Program-made: the position numbers and the translations under genes
In this document: piece by piece, positions 32,195 to 40,173 of the stretch
Layout: each line of letters starts with the position of its first letter
How positions within the stretch are numbered: position 1 is the first letter of the stretch
Assembly (NCBI GenBank): GCA_964583165.1
Contig: CAZOVK010000007.1
Coordinates: 1 to 53,663, forward strand
Reading direction: 5' to 3'
Source of the DNA: CAZOVK01 sp964583165
GTDB lineage: Bacteria > Bacillota > Clostridia > Lachnospirales > WRAX01
Length of the DNA stretch: 53,663 nucleotides
The notes under the pieces: generated by a model
Told to the model about the DNA's origin: nothing
Database searches by the model: none
The model's input: the letters and a program-made list of their open reading frames with translations, nothing else

Positions 32195-32299
32195 TATAGC
32201 GCAATTCCGGTTTTAATCGACACTTTTCCTTGCCACAACACGTTGAAGCATCTGTGATTGTGTCTTCGTCAATTGTCGTTAAAACATGGAATTGCTATA
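32195..32299. repeat. 105-bp imperfect palindrome, MITE-like
   Basis: Four blocks pair in order: TATAGC/GCTATA, AATTCC/GGAATT, GTTTTAA/TTAAAAC and CGACA/TGTCG, with small bulges (24 outer pairs). An inner stem is CACAA-CAC with GTG-A-TTGTG (32234-32262) around a 12-base loop. The ends carry TA dinucleotides, as expected of a Tc1/mariner-type insertion. It could be a miniature inverted-repeat element or a structured RNA. I found no second copy in the window. Confidence 0.6.
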
Positions 32300-32304
32300 G
32301 GCAA

Positions 32305-32325
32305 GCGGGCGGACATTGCCCGCCC
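32305..32325 (-). terminator. GC-rich hairpin after the Lon-like gene
   Basis: GGGCGG (32307-32312) pairs with CCGCCC (32320-32325), with an alternative register GCGGGC/GCCCGC. It lies 7 bases beyond the Lon-like stop on the minus strand, but the U-tract is poor, so it is only a possible terminator. Confidence 0.4.
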
Positions 32326-32331
32326 CTATTC

Positions 32332-34716
32332 TCACCTTTCGGGCATTGATTTTCTGTAATAGTCACGCAGTTTCTTGGCGACAAGCCCATGAACACAATC
32401 GTCTGTGTCATTGGGGTTTCCCGCGCGAACGCCTGTCAACAATTCGATGCCGTCATCGATATTGTCTATCGCGTAAATATGAAACTTGCCCGCTGCCACT
32501 GCGTCAATGACTGATTGTTTGAGTGACAGCTCTTTAATATTCGTGCGCGGGATAATCACGCCTTGATTGCCCGTCAGCCCGCGCTTTTCACAGAGGTCAA
32601 AGAAACCCTCAATCTTGTATGTCACGCCTCCGATGGGCTGAATCTCGCCACGCTGGTTCATTGAACCCGTAACGGCGAATTCTTGGTTTATCGGTAACCC
32701 CGACAAACTCGACAGTATCGCATATGCTTCGGTTGATGAAGCTGAGTCGCCGTCAATCCCGCTATAGTTCTGCTCAAAACAAACGCGGCACGATAATGAC
32801 AGCGGAAATTCCTGCGCGTATGTCTGCCCCAGATAACCCGCCAAAATCCCCATGCCCTTGTCATGAATTTCGCCCGACAGCTTGGCTTCTTTCTCAATAT
32901 TGACAATGCCTGACTTGCCGATATAGGTTGTCGCCGTTATGCGTGAGGGCTTCGCGAAGATATAATCGCCCGAATCAAGCACAGCAAGACCGTTAATCTG
33001 CCCGACAACCTTACCTTCTGTGGCTATCATTATCGAGTTTTCCTCTATCAGCTCCGACAGTTTTTCTTCATACATTGACCGGCGATAGTCACGCTCTAAA
33101 AGAGCCGTTTCTATATGCGCGGCTGTGATAAGTGTGGCTTTTTCTGTTTTTGCCCATGCGGCCGCTTCTGTCAAAATGTCCGTAATTACGCCAAAGGAAG
33201 TTGACAGTTTCTTCTGGTCGTCAGCCATACGCGACATATGCTCGAGTAATCGCGCGATTGCGTCAGCCGAAAAAGCGGGTGTGTTACGCTTTTGCGAGAA
33301 GTGTTTGACAAAACCCGCGACAGCCTTTTCCGCTTGTTTGTCTAGTTTCATCTCATAATCAAACACAGCGTTAATCTTGAACAGCTTCAAAAACTCATCA
33401 TCAAACGCCGCAAGCAGTTCATAGTAATAGGAAGAACCTACCATGATTATCTTCACATCAAGCGGTGACGGTTGTGGCTTGATGCCCGCGACTGTCACGC
33501 CTGTCAGGTGTTCGCGAAACGGCTCCATGCTAATCATACCCGTTTTGATGAAACGCTTGATGGTTTCCCAGACGTGGGGGTTGCTCAAAACATCCTGCGC
33601 TTGGAGTATTAGGAAGCCGCCGTTTGCCTTATGAAGTGTGCCCGGCTTGATTTTCATATAATCAGTCGTGAAATTGCCATACTCAGAATCATACTCAACC
33701 TCGCCCACAAGATTCGTGTAGGTCGGGTTATACTCAACGATTACGGGCGCGCCATTCAGCCCGCTGTTATCGGTGAGGACGTTCACGCGATACTTTGACA
33801 ATGCGTCTTCATCGCCGCGCTTTTGCAACCACGGCATGAGGTTTTGCAGACTCTCTTCTTCATTCGTTTCATCATTTATAATGCTTTCGAGGTTTTCGAG
33901 AATGTCCTCTTTCATGAGGTTCAAATAGTCGAGTACGTCACAAAACGCCGAATAACGGTTATAAAGCCCCGTCATCAGCCGCCCGACAACGAGTAGGCTC
34001 GTGCGGAACTCCAACTGCGCCACGTCGGCGCGTGTCGCCTTCTCTTGCTCCTTTATACGGCTCATTATAACGGCGGCCTTCTCGTGAACCTTGTCTGAGT
34101 TCTTAGAAATAGCTTCCTTGTCCTCGTCAGGAAGGGCGTCAAACTGCTCCTCCGTCAACATCTCGTCGTCTACAATAGGCATAAAGTACATGCCGTTCGC
34201 GCTCATCTTCACGCCGAAAGACTGCTGTTTCGCTTCTTCCGTTATCTTCTTGATTAACTCGTCACAATTGCGCTTGTATAGCTTGACTATCTCCAACTTG
34301 TTCTGCTCAAACTCCTTGCCGCCTAAAGCTTTCGGCAGTTCTTGCGATAGTTCCGCCAGAAAGTCTTCCATGTCTGCGCGAAACTCTTTTGCGCGACCGG
34401 GTGGCAGGCGCAACAAGCGCGGATACTTAGGTTCAGCGAAGTTATAGACATAACAATAATCCTCTGGCACGGTCATTGTATCAGCCATTTTCTTCGCAAA
34501 AACACGCGCAAAAGTGGTGCGCCCCGTGCCGGGATGCCCCGAAATATAGATGTTATAACCCGAAGCGCGGAGTTTAAGCCCAAACTCCAATGCGCGTTCG
34601 GCGCGCTTCTGACCGATAAGCCCGATATTCTCTTCAATCTCGTCGGTATCATTAAACCCAAGCGAGGCCGTATCACAATACCGCTTGAGTTGGGCGGGCA
34701 ACAACGTAGTTATCAT
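32332..34716 (-). CDS. Lon-family ATP-dependent protease (AAA_32/LonB-like type)
   Basis: This 794-residue protein combines an ATPase part and a C-terminal Lon (S16) protease. The nucleotide loop is SGHPGTGRTTFARV, with Arg where AAA proteins usually have Lys, a normal feature of this AAA_32 branch. A long helical insertion with many Glu and Lys residues fills about residues 110-290. The proteolytic Ser-Lys dyad is visible in GIDGDSASSTEAYAI and PRTNIKELSL. Unlike LonA there is no N-terminal substrate domain. It would degrade unfolded or specific regulatory proteins in the cytoplasm. It follows an unusual structured leader (34717-34862). Confidence 0.92.
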   Translation of the reverse strand: MITTLLPAQLKRYCDTASLGFNDTDEIEENIGLIGQKRAERALEFGLKLRASGYNIYISGHPGTGRTTFARVFAKKMADTMTVPEDYCYVYNFAEPKYPRLLRLPPGRAKEFRADMEDFLAELSQELPKALGGKEFEQNKLEIVKLYKRNCDELIKKITEEAKQQSFGVKMSANGMYFMPIVDDEMLTEEQFDALPDEDKEAISKNSDKVHEKAAVIMSRIKEQEKATRADVAQLEFRTSLLVVGRLMTGLYNRYSAFCDVLDYLNLMKEDILENLESIINDETNEEESLQNLMPWLQKRGDEDALSKYRVNVLTDNSGLNGAPVIVEYNPTYTNLVGEVEYDSEYGNFTTDYMKIKPGTLHKANGGFLILQAQDVLSNPHVWETIKRFIKTGMISMEPFREHLTGVTVAGIKPQPSPLDVKIIMVGSSYYYELLAAFDDEFLKLFKINAVFDYEMKLDKQAEKAVAGFVKHFSQKRNTPAFSADAIARLLEHMSRMADDQKKLSTSFGVITDILTEAAAWAKTEKATLITAAHIETALLERDYRRSMYEEKLSELIEENSIMIATEGKVVGQINGLAVLDSGDYIFAKPSRITATTYIGKSGIVNIEKEAKLSGEIHDKGMGILAGYLGQTYAQEFPLSLSCRVCFEQNYSGIDGDSASSTEAYAILSSLSGLPINQEFAVTGSMNQRGEIQPIGGVTYKIEGFFDLCEKRGLTGNQGVIIPRTNIKELSLKQSVIDAVAAGKFHIYAIDNIDDGIELLTGVRAGNPNDTDDCVHGLVAKKLRDYYRKSMPER

Positions 34717-34862
34717 ATATTCACCAATCCAATTCCAACATGAAAACGCTAAGCAATTCTACAAAGTAACGCAACTTCACCTATCAGCTCAAAGCGTTTC
34801 GCTACTTGCACTCTCAACTGAGCTGACTTAACGGCTCAGTTGCGTCAAAATATTGTATTGCT
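34717..34862 (-). promoter_or_regulatory. Structured leader region before the Lon-like gene
   Basis: CAACTGAGC (34815-34823) pairs with GCTCAGTTG (34834-34842). An ACGCAAC segment on the minus strand (near 34840-34846) can also pair with GTTGCGT (near 34770-34776), enclosing that hairpin and a small AGCG-AAA-CGCT hairpin, which would give a three-way junction. No coding frame is evident. It may regulate the Lon-like gene or end the rimI transcript; the U-tract is poor. Confidence 0.4.
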
Positions 34863-35315
34863 TTAAGCTTCAAGGTCGAGTAACATAATAATCGCGTCTT
34901 CCTTCGTGTCGGAGTAATAGTTCTTTCGTAAACCTATCATCTTGAAGCCCATCTTGCGGTAAAGGCCTTGCGCGCGCTCATTGTGAACGCGGACTTCTAG
35001 TGTCAGGTTAATCATTTCATGCTGTAGTCCGTAATCAATGAGCGTCTGGACAAGCCTTTGTCCAATGCCCTCGCCGCGAAACTCGGGCAGGACGGCAACA
35101 TTCGTTATATGCCCCTCGTTGATGATATGCCAAAGCCCCGCGAAACCCGCGAGCTTTCCGCTCTCTATATCACGCGCAACAAAGTAGACAGCCAGCTTGT
35201 TCTCCATAATCTCTTTATATAGCGAGTCTTCACTCCAAGGGTCGGCGAAACATTCGAGTTCTATCGCGTAGACTTCCTTGATGTGTTGCCGCTCCATTGG
35301 TATAATCTCAATCAT
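34863..35315 (-). CDS. rimI: RimI-type N-acetyltransferase
   Basis: The 150-residue GNAT-fold protein acetylates the N-terminus of ribosomal protein S18 in model species. It has VAVLPEFRGEGIGQRLVQTLID (acetyl-CoA binding), LEVRVHNERAQGLYRKMGF and the expected N-terminal IEIIPMERQHIKEVYAIE. I chose the start at 35315, which overlaps the tsaB stop by 8 bases. Longer frames run into tsaB. The tsaE-tsaB-rimI order is widely conserved. tsaD, often next, is absent here. Confidence 0.9.
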   Translation of the reverse strand: MIEIIPMERQHIKEVYAIELECFADPWSEDSLYKEIMENKLAVYFVARDIESGKLAGFAGLWHIINEGHITNVAVLPEFRGEGIGQRLVQTLIDYGLQHEMINLTLEVRVHNERAQGLYRKMGFKMIGLRKNYYSDTKEDAIIMLLDLEA

Positions 35316-36006
35316 TCTGTTGCTGCATCCTTTCGGCTTGTGATAGGCGTAGATATGTGGGTTTGATAAGTTCGGGCGCAACGACTTGACCGCGCTTGAC
35401 GGCCTCTATGCCCAGCGCGCCGATTGACGCGGCGCGTTGAAGCATTTGATGTGGCGGGGCTATAGAGAAGCCGTGTTCACTCAACAAGTCTTCGTGAACC
35501 TTAACCCCATCGCCCAAAAATGTCGCTCCCCCGTCTGCTCCGTCTAGGCTCTCCACAATCTCGATTAACTCGTCAATACCTACCGCCATGTGTTCCGTAA
35601 AAGATTCAAGCTGATATTTCCACGTTGAATAAACCGCCGTATAAACTTGATTGCGCCGTGCATCCATAATCGGCACAACTAAACCGTTTGCATTTATCAT
35701 ATTGTATGCTAACCCATCTAAAGACGAAACAGCAACCATGCCCAAACCCGCTCCGGCGGCTAGGCCTTTAGCTGTGGATATACCGATTCTAAGCCCTGTG
35801 AATGAGCCGGGGCCAACTGATACGGCGATTGCGTCCATGTCACCAACGCTTAATTTCGTTGTGTCAAACATTGTTTTCACAAGCGGCATGAGGGTTTCTG
35901 TATGCGTATAACCCGCGCAAAGGCTCGTTTCTGCTATGACGTGAGTGTCGGCGACTATTGCGCATGACGCGACTAGCCCCGTCGTATCTATTGCGAGTAT
36001 CTTCAT
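35308..36006 (-). CDS. tsaB: tRNA threonylcarbamoyladenosine biosynthesis protein TsaB
   Basis: TsaB is the non-catalytic scaffold of the TsaBDE complex that makes the t6A modification at position 37 of ANN-reading tRNAs. The 232-residue ASKHA-fold protein has ILAIDTTGLVASCAI, HTETLMPLV, VSVGPGSFTGLRIG and the central AVSSLDGLAY, all typical. Its ATG overlaps the tsaE stop by one base (TAATG). AGGATTG serves as ribosome binding site. Confidence 0.95.
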   Translation of the reverse strand: MKILAIDTTGLVASCAIVADTHVIAETSLCAGYTHTETLMPLVKTMFDTTKLSVGDMDAIAVSVGPGSFTGLRIGISTAKGLAAGAGLGMVAVSSLDGLAYNMINANGLVVPIMDARRNQVYTAVYSTWKYQLESFTEHMAVGIDELIEIVESLDGADGGATFLGDGVKVHEDLLSEHGFSIAPPHQMLQRAASIGALGIEAVKRGQVVAPELIKPTYLRLSQAERMQQQND

Positions 36007-36416
36007 TATATATCAATCCTTCGCGTATTCTCGTCTGTGTCGTCCTTGTGAATGCGGATGTTTATCACGCTGTTCGGCAGAATCTCTTGTATATTCTCCG
36101 CCCACTCTATGAGCATTACCGCACCGCTGTTCAGATAGTCATAAAAACCTGTTTCGTCCATCTCAGAAACGTCAATTATCCTGTAAACATCAAAGTGATA
36201 GAGCGGGAGCCGCCCGTCATATTCACGAACAAGCGCAAATGTCGGGCTTTGAACGCGCCCTTTAACACCCAAACCCGCCGCAAAACCCTGCGAAAACACC
36301 GTCTTGCCCGCGCCTAAATCACCGCTTAGGCAATATATCTCGTCGGGCTTCGCGTTTTCTCCCAACCTAAAACCTATTTGAAACGTATCATCAGCCGAAT
36401 GGCTAGTATATGTCAT
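36006..36416 (-). CDS. tsaE: tRNA threonylcarbamoyladenosine biosynthesis ATPase TsaE
   Basis: TsaE is the ATPase of the TsaBDE complex. The 136-residue protein has the P-loop GDLGAGKTVFSQGFA, VQSPTFALVREYDG and LYHFDVYRI, and a late VMLIEWAENI. Length is as expected. It is first in the tsaE-tsaB-rimI operon, behind a good promoter at 36446-36474, and AAGGA precedes its ATG. Confidence 0.95.
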   Translation of the reverse strand: MTYTSHSADDTFQIGFRLGENAKPDEIYCLSGDLGAGKTVFSQGFAAGLGVKGRVQSPTFALVREYDGRLPLYHFDVYRIIDVSEMDETGFYDYLNSGAVMLIEWAENIQEILPNSVINIRIHKDDTDENTRRIDI

Positions 36417-36445
36417 AGCTTGTCCTTACTTTTGCATTTTTGCTG

Positions 36446-36474
36446 ATTCTAGCACATTTTCAGCGATATGGCAA
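36446..36474 (-). promoter_or_regulatory. Sigma-A-type promoter for tsaE-tsaB-rimI
   Basis: On the minus strand TTGCCA (36474-36469), 17 bases, then TAGAAT (36451-36446). It lies 30 bases before tsaE. Confidence 0.75.
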
Positions 36475-36518
36475 GAAATTTTAAAGTTATAATAGTTAAA
36501 ATCGTTGCTATTTTCCGC

Positions 36519-36547
36519 TTGCCAAGGCTGATTTGTTCATTTATAAT
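36519..36547 (+). promoter_or_regulatory. Sigma-A-type promoter for the formimidoyltransferase-hutI transcript
   Basis: TTGCCA (36519-36524), 17 bases, perfect TATAAT (36542-36547). The divergent tsaE promoter uses the same -35 hexamer on the other strand 45 bases away. Confidence 0.8.
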
Positions 36548-36597
36548 GAGAGGAAAACCACTTGGTCGTTTTTGTATTACCATTTTTGGAGGGAAAT

Positions 36598-37491
36598 ATG
36601 GCAAAAATTATTGAAAGCGTGCCGAATTTCAGTGAAGGGCGCGATACGGCTATTATCGAAGTGATTGTTGACGTTGTGAGGCATACGCCCGGCGCAACTC
36701 TTCTGAACTACTCGTCAGACACTAACCACAACCGCACAGTCGTAACCTATGTCGGTTCGCCCGAAGCCGTTGAGTCTGCGAGTGTTGAACTGGCGAAAAA
36801 GGCTGTTGAGCTCATTGACATGACCAAACACACGGGCGAACACCCGCGCATGGGCGCAGTAGACGTTATGCCGTTTATCCCGATTAAGGATACGGACATG
36901 GCGGAGTGCGTTGAGTTATCGAAGCGCGTTGGCGCGGCGATTTATGAAGCTTGTGGTCTGCCTGTTTTCTTGTATGAACAATCAGCGTCTGCCCCGATTC
37001 GCGAGAACTTAGCCACTATCCGCAAGGGTCAGTTTGAGGGCATGGCGAAGAAGATGCAAAAGCCCGAATGGTCACCCGATTTTGGGGAACCTACCCCCCA
37101 CCCCACTGGCGGCGTTGTAGCCGTCGGCGCGAGAATGCCGCTTGTCGCGTTTAACATCAACCTCAGTACATCAGACATAAAAATAGCGGACTCCATAGCA
37201 AAAACGATAAGGCGCTCGGGCGGCGGGCTTGAATGTGTGAAAGCCATTGGCATCATGCTTGAAAGCCGCAATATCGCCCAAGTCTCTATCAATATGACGG
37301 ATTTCAACAAAACCCCGCTTTATCGCGTGGTTGAGTTTGTGCGCTTTGAGGCGGCGCGTTACGGAGTGAATATTGTGGGCACAGAGCTGATTGGGCTTGC
37401 GCCTATGTTTGCGCTCATTGATTCTGCCGAATATTACCTACAGATTGAAGATTTCAACCGCGACCAGATTCTGGAGGGGCGCTTACTATGA
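36598..37491 (+). CDS. Glutamate formimidoyltransferase
   Basis: This enzyme moves the formimino group of N-formimidoylglutamate to tetrahydrofolate, the last step of one histidine degradation route. The 297-residue protein covers both formiminotransferase domains: IIESVPNFSEGRD at the start, SSDTNHNRTVVTYVG, HPRMGAVDVMPFIP, LATIRKGQFEGM and DFGEPTPHPTGG. The cyclodeaminase domain fused to it in animals is absent, as usual in bacteria. The ATG at 36598 follows GGAGGG; an ATG 36 bases earlier lacks a site. hutI overlaps its stop by 4 bases. Confidence 0.94.
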   Translation: MAKIIESVPNFSEGRDTAIIEVIVDVVRHTPGATLLNYSSDTNHNRTVVTYVGSPEAVESASVELAKKAVELIDMTKHTGEHPRMGAVDVMPFIPIKDTDMAECVELSKRVGAAIYEACGLPVFLYEQSASAPIRENLATIRKGQFEGMAKKMQKPEWSPDFGEPTPHPTGGVVAVGARMPLVAFNINLSTSDIKIADSIAKTIRRSGGGLECVKAIGIMLESRNIAQVSINMTDFNKTPLYRVVEFVRFEAARYGVNIVGTELIGLAPMFALIDSAEYYLQIEDFNRDQILEGRLL

Positions 37492-38753
37492 GCAGTAAGT
37501 TATTGGTAAAAAATATCGGTCTGCTGGTCACGGGTCTTGGCAATGCCGCGCTTTCTGGCGCGGCACAAGACGAGATGTTGGCTATTCGTAACGCCTATAT
37601 CACAGCGACTGACGGCGTGATTGACTATGTCGGAACCGATATGCCTGATGAAACCGCGTTTGACACGGTCATTGACGCTGACGGAAAGCTTGTAACGCCC
37701 GGTTTGGTTGACGCTCACTCCCACCTCGTCTTTGGCGGCTGGCGGCAACATGAGGTTCCGCTCAAGCTATCGGGCGCGGGTTATCTTGAAATTCTCGCTG
37801 TTGGCGGCGGGATTCTGGATACCGTGCGCCAAACACGCGCCACATCAGAGGACGAATTGTTCGAAAAAGCGAAGGCTTTGGCGCTCGAAAGCCGTTCGTT
37901 CGGCGTTACTTCAATGGAAGTCAAGAGCGGTTACGGCTTAAATATCGTGGACGAACTCAAACAGCTTAATGTTGTTAAGCGTTTGAATGAAACGGGTATT
38001 ATGGACTTCACCGCCACGTTTTTAGGCGCTCACGCCGTACCAAAGGAGTTTTCGGGGCGACCTGACGATTACGTAACATACATTATAAATGAAGTTTTAC
38101 CTGAGATTAAGAATCAAAATATCGCTGAATTTGTTGACATCTTCTGTGAATCGGGCGTGTTTTCGGCCAAACAGTCTGAAAGGCTCCTTAAAGCCGCCAA
38201 AGATATGGGTTATGGCGTGAAGATTCACGCTGACGAGATTGAATCTATCGGTGGCAGTGAACTGGCGGGTCAACTCGCCGCTATCAGCGCAGAACATCTA
38301 CTTGCGATAAAAGATTCGGGTATTGAGAGTTTGAAACAGGGCGGCTCTATAGCTTGCTTATTGCCCGGTACGTCTTTCTATTTGAACAAGAACTTTGCCC
38401 CCGCCGGAAAACTCATTGAAGCAGGCGTGCCCGTGGCTCTCGGCTCTGACTTCAACCCCGGCTCATGCCCATCACTGAACATGCAGTTTATAATGAACCT
38501 CGGTTATGTCAAGCTTCGCATGACACCGCCACAGATTCTTAACGCCGTCACTCTAAACGCCGCCGCCGCCATGAATCGCGCCGACAAAATCGGCAGTCTT
38601 GAAGTCGGCAAACAGGCCGACATAGTTATTTGGGACGCGCCCGACTTTCTGACGCTCATTTACCGCTTCGGCTCGAACCTCGTCAACACCGTGATTAAGA
38701 ATTCCAAACCCGTCTATACGAAAGAGGATTATCTTGGACAGAACAGGTATTAA
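37488..38753 (+). CDS. hutI: Imidazolonepropionase HutI
   Basis: HutI hydrolyses imidazolonepropionate to N-formimidoylglutamate, which the upstream enzyme then uses. The 421-residue amidohydrolase has the metal motif VDAHSHLVFGG, MEVKSGYGL, GAHAVPKEF, KIHADEI, the later ISAEHLLAI and the final catalytic Asp in LGSDFNPGS. Start and upstream stop overlap (ATGAG), so translation is coupled. Histidase and urocanase are not in the window, so the pathway is split or incomplete here. The remA gene begins inside its last 20 bases. Confidence 0.95.
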   Translation: MSSKLLVKNIGLLVTGLGNAALSGAAQDEMLAIRNAYITATDGVIDYVGTDMPDETAFDTVIDADGKLVTPGLVDAHSHLVFGGWRQHEVPLKLSGAGYLEILAVGGGILDTVRQTRATSEDELFEKAKALALESRSFGVTSMEVKSGYGLNIVDELKQLNVVKRLNETGIMDFTATFLGAHAVPKEFSGRPDDYVTYIINEVLPEIKNQNIAEFVDIFCESGVFSAKQSERLLKAAKDMGYGVKIHADEIESIGGSELAGQLAAISAEHLLAIKDSGIESLKQGGSIACLLPGTSFYLNKNFAPAGKLIEAGVPVALGSDFNPGSCPSLNMQFIMNLGYVKLRMTPPQILNAVTLNAAAAMNRADKIGSLEVGKQADIVIWDAPDFLTLIYRFGSNLVNTVIKNSKPVYTKEDYLGQNRY

Positions 38754-39030
38754 ACCCGTAAATATGGGCTATGGTAACATTATCATGGCGAATAAGATTA
38801 ACGCGATTGTATCCCCAGAATCAAGCCCGATTAAGCGGCTTATCGCCGAATGTAAGGACTCGGGCAGGCTTGTTGACGCAACATACGGCAGGCGCACGCG
38901 CTCGGTTATCCTTTTAGACAATGGCTCGGCTGTACTCTCCAGCCTATTGCCCGAAACGATAGCCGCGCGCATTGATAAGGATTTGGCACGCATTACCGAA
39001 AGCGACGATTCAGGGGTGGACAATGAGTAA
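38734..39030 (+). CDS. remA: RemA-like (DUF370) regulator
   Basis: The 98-residue protein matches the RemA/DUF370 family, which in Bacillus is a DNA-binding activator of biofilm-matrix genes and forms ring-like oligomers. It shows MGYGNIIMANKINAIVSPES, SPIKRLIAECKDSGRLVDAT, YGRRTRSVILLDNG and LSSLLPETIAARI. A TTG at 38734 preceded by AGAGG is the best start and gives a short N-terminal strand before MGYGN, as in the family. It overlaps hutI upstream by 20 bases, and gmk starts within its last codons (ATGAGTAA). In many Firmicutes yicC stands in front; here hutI does. Confidence 0.9.
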   Translation: MDRTGIKPVNMGYGNIIMANKINAIVSPESSPIKRLIAECKDSGRLVDATYGRRTRSVILLDNGSAVLSSLLPETIAARIDKDLARITESDDSGVDNE

Positions 39031-39625
39031 AGGCATGTTACTCATCTTGTCGGGGCCTTCGGGTTCGGGCAAGGGCACAGTTGTGAACCGCATACGCGAT
39101 GACGAGAATTTGAGCGTATCTATATCCGTAACAACAAGAACCCCACGCGTGAACGAAATCGACGGCGTTAATTATTTCTTCCGCACGAAAGATGAGTTTT
39201 ACGACATGTTAAGAAATGACGCGCTTCTTGAACACGCGCTATTTTTGGGTAATCACTACGGCACGCCGCGCGAATATGTCGAAGAACAGATTGATAACGG
39301 CAAGACCGTAATTTTAGAAATCGAAGTAAACGGCGCGTTGCAGGTCAAGGAGAAATTCCCCGAAGCTGTGTTGGTGTTTTTGTTGCCACCTACGTTTACG
39401 GAGCTTAAAAACCGCCTCATAAACCGCGCCACTGAATCGCGCGAAACGATTGAAGAACGCCTGAAGCGTGCGCGTGAAGAGGTCAAACTCGCCGATAAAT
39501 ATGATTACCTTGTCATAAATGATAACATTGAGCGTGCGGCTGACGATATACGCCTTATAGTCAGCTCAGAAACGCTCAAAACCAAACGCAGTCAAGAAAA
39601 AATAACCGAATTTAACGAGAACTAA
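39023..39625 (+). CDS. gmk: Guanylate kinase
   Basis: Gmk phosphorylates GMP to GDP. The 200-residue protein has the P-loop LSGPSGSGKGTV, SVSVTTRTPR-type GMP-binding sequence (SISVTTRTPRVNEIDGVNYFF), FLGNHYGTP and ILEIEVNGALQVK. The ATG at 39023 follows AGGGGTGG and overlaps the end of remA by 8 bases. The remA-gmk-rpoZ-priA-def order is a classical Firmicutes housekeeping cluster. Confidence 0.97.
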   Translation: MSKGMLLILSGPSGSGKGTVVNRIRDDENLSVSISVTTRTPRVNEIDGVNYFFRTKDEFYDMLRNDALLEHALFLGNHYGTPREYVEEQIDNGKTVILEIEVNGALQVKEKFPEAVLVFLLPPTFTELKNRLINRATESRETIEERLKRAREEVKLADKYDYLVINDNIERAADDIRLIVSSETLKTKRSQEKITEFNEN

Positions 39626-39642
39626 CCCGAAAGGATGGTTAC

Positions 39643-40173
39643 ATGCTTCATCCCTCATATTCTGAACTAATGGAGATACTCAACGACGCAAATGAGATGG
39701 ATTCAAAGATTACGAGCCGTTACGCCGTCGTTATCGCCGTAGCGAAGCGCGCGCGTCAGCTAATAAACGGTTCACAACCGCTGGCTAGGGGCACGACTGA
39801 CAAGGCGGTTTCCGTTGCCGTTGCCGAAATGGGCGGCGGGTTCGTAAACGCCTATCCTCAGCATGACCGCGACGACGACGCGCCCGGTACGCTCACGCCC
39901 ACATTGCCTAAGGACGGCTTTTCTTACGAGAAGTACACGCATTTCATCAGCGCGACAACGCCCGAACTGCTTGACGAAGAGTACGGCTCATACGACGACG
40001 AAGATTATGGCGACGAGAATGTATTACCCGATGACGTTAGCGATGAATTCGATGACGACATGGATGACGATTTGCGCGTTCTTGATGATGACGACAGTTT
40101 AGACCTGAATCTTGATTTTGACGACGTTTATGATTTGCCCGATGAACTCGGCTATCAGGATGACGAGCAGTAA
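39643..40173 (+). CDS. rpoZ: RNA polymerase omega subunit with long acidic C-terminal extension
   Basis: Residues 1-75 match omega, which helps fold and assemble RNA polymerase beta prime: MLHPSYSELMEI, KITSRYAVVIAVAKRARQLI and the DKAVSVAVAEM helix. The usual length is about 65-90 residues, but this protein has 176. Residues about 105-176 are extremely acidic, with many Asp and Glu and little else besides Tyr and Leu. The tail is in frame and continues to a normal stop, so it is not an obvious error. The gene follows gmk by 17 bases and overlaps priA by 14. Confidence 0.85.
   Translation: MLHPSYSELMEILNDANEMDSKITSRYAVVIAVAKRARQLINGSQPLARGTTDKAVSVAVAEMGGGFVNAYPQHDRDDDAPGTLTPTLPKDGFSYEKYTHFISATTPELLDEEYGSYDDEDYGDENVLPDDVSDEFDDDMDDDLRVLDDDDSLDLNLDFDDVYDLPDELGYQDDEQ

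Noticed and set aside
40112..40159. An earlier start for priA
   Set aside because: It lies deep inside the rpoZ tail and adds residues foreign to PriA.
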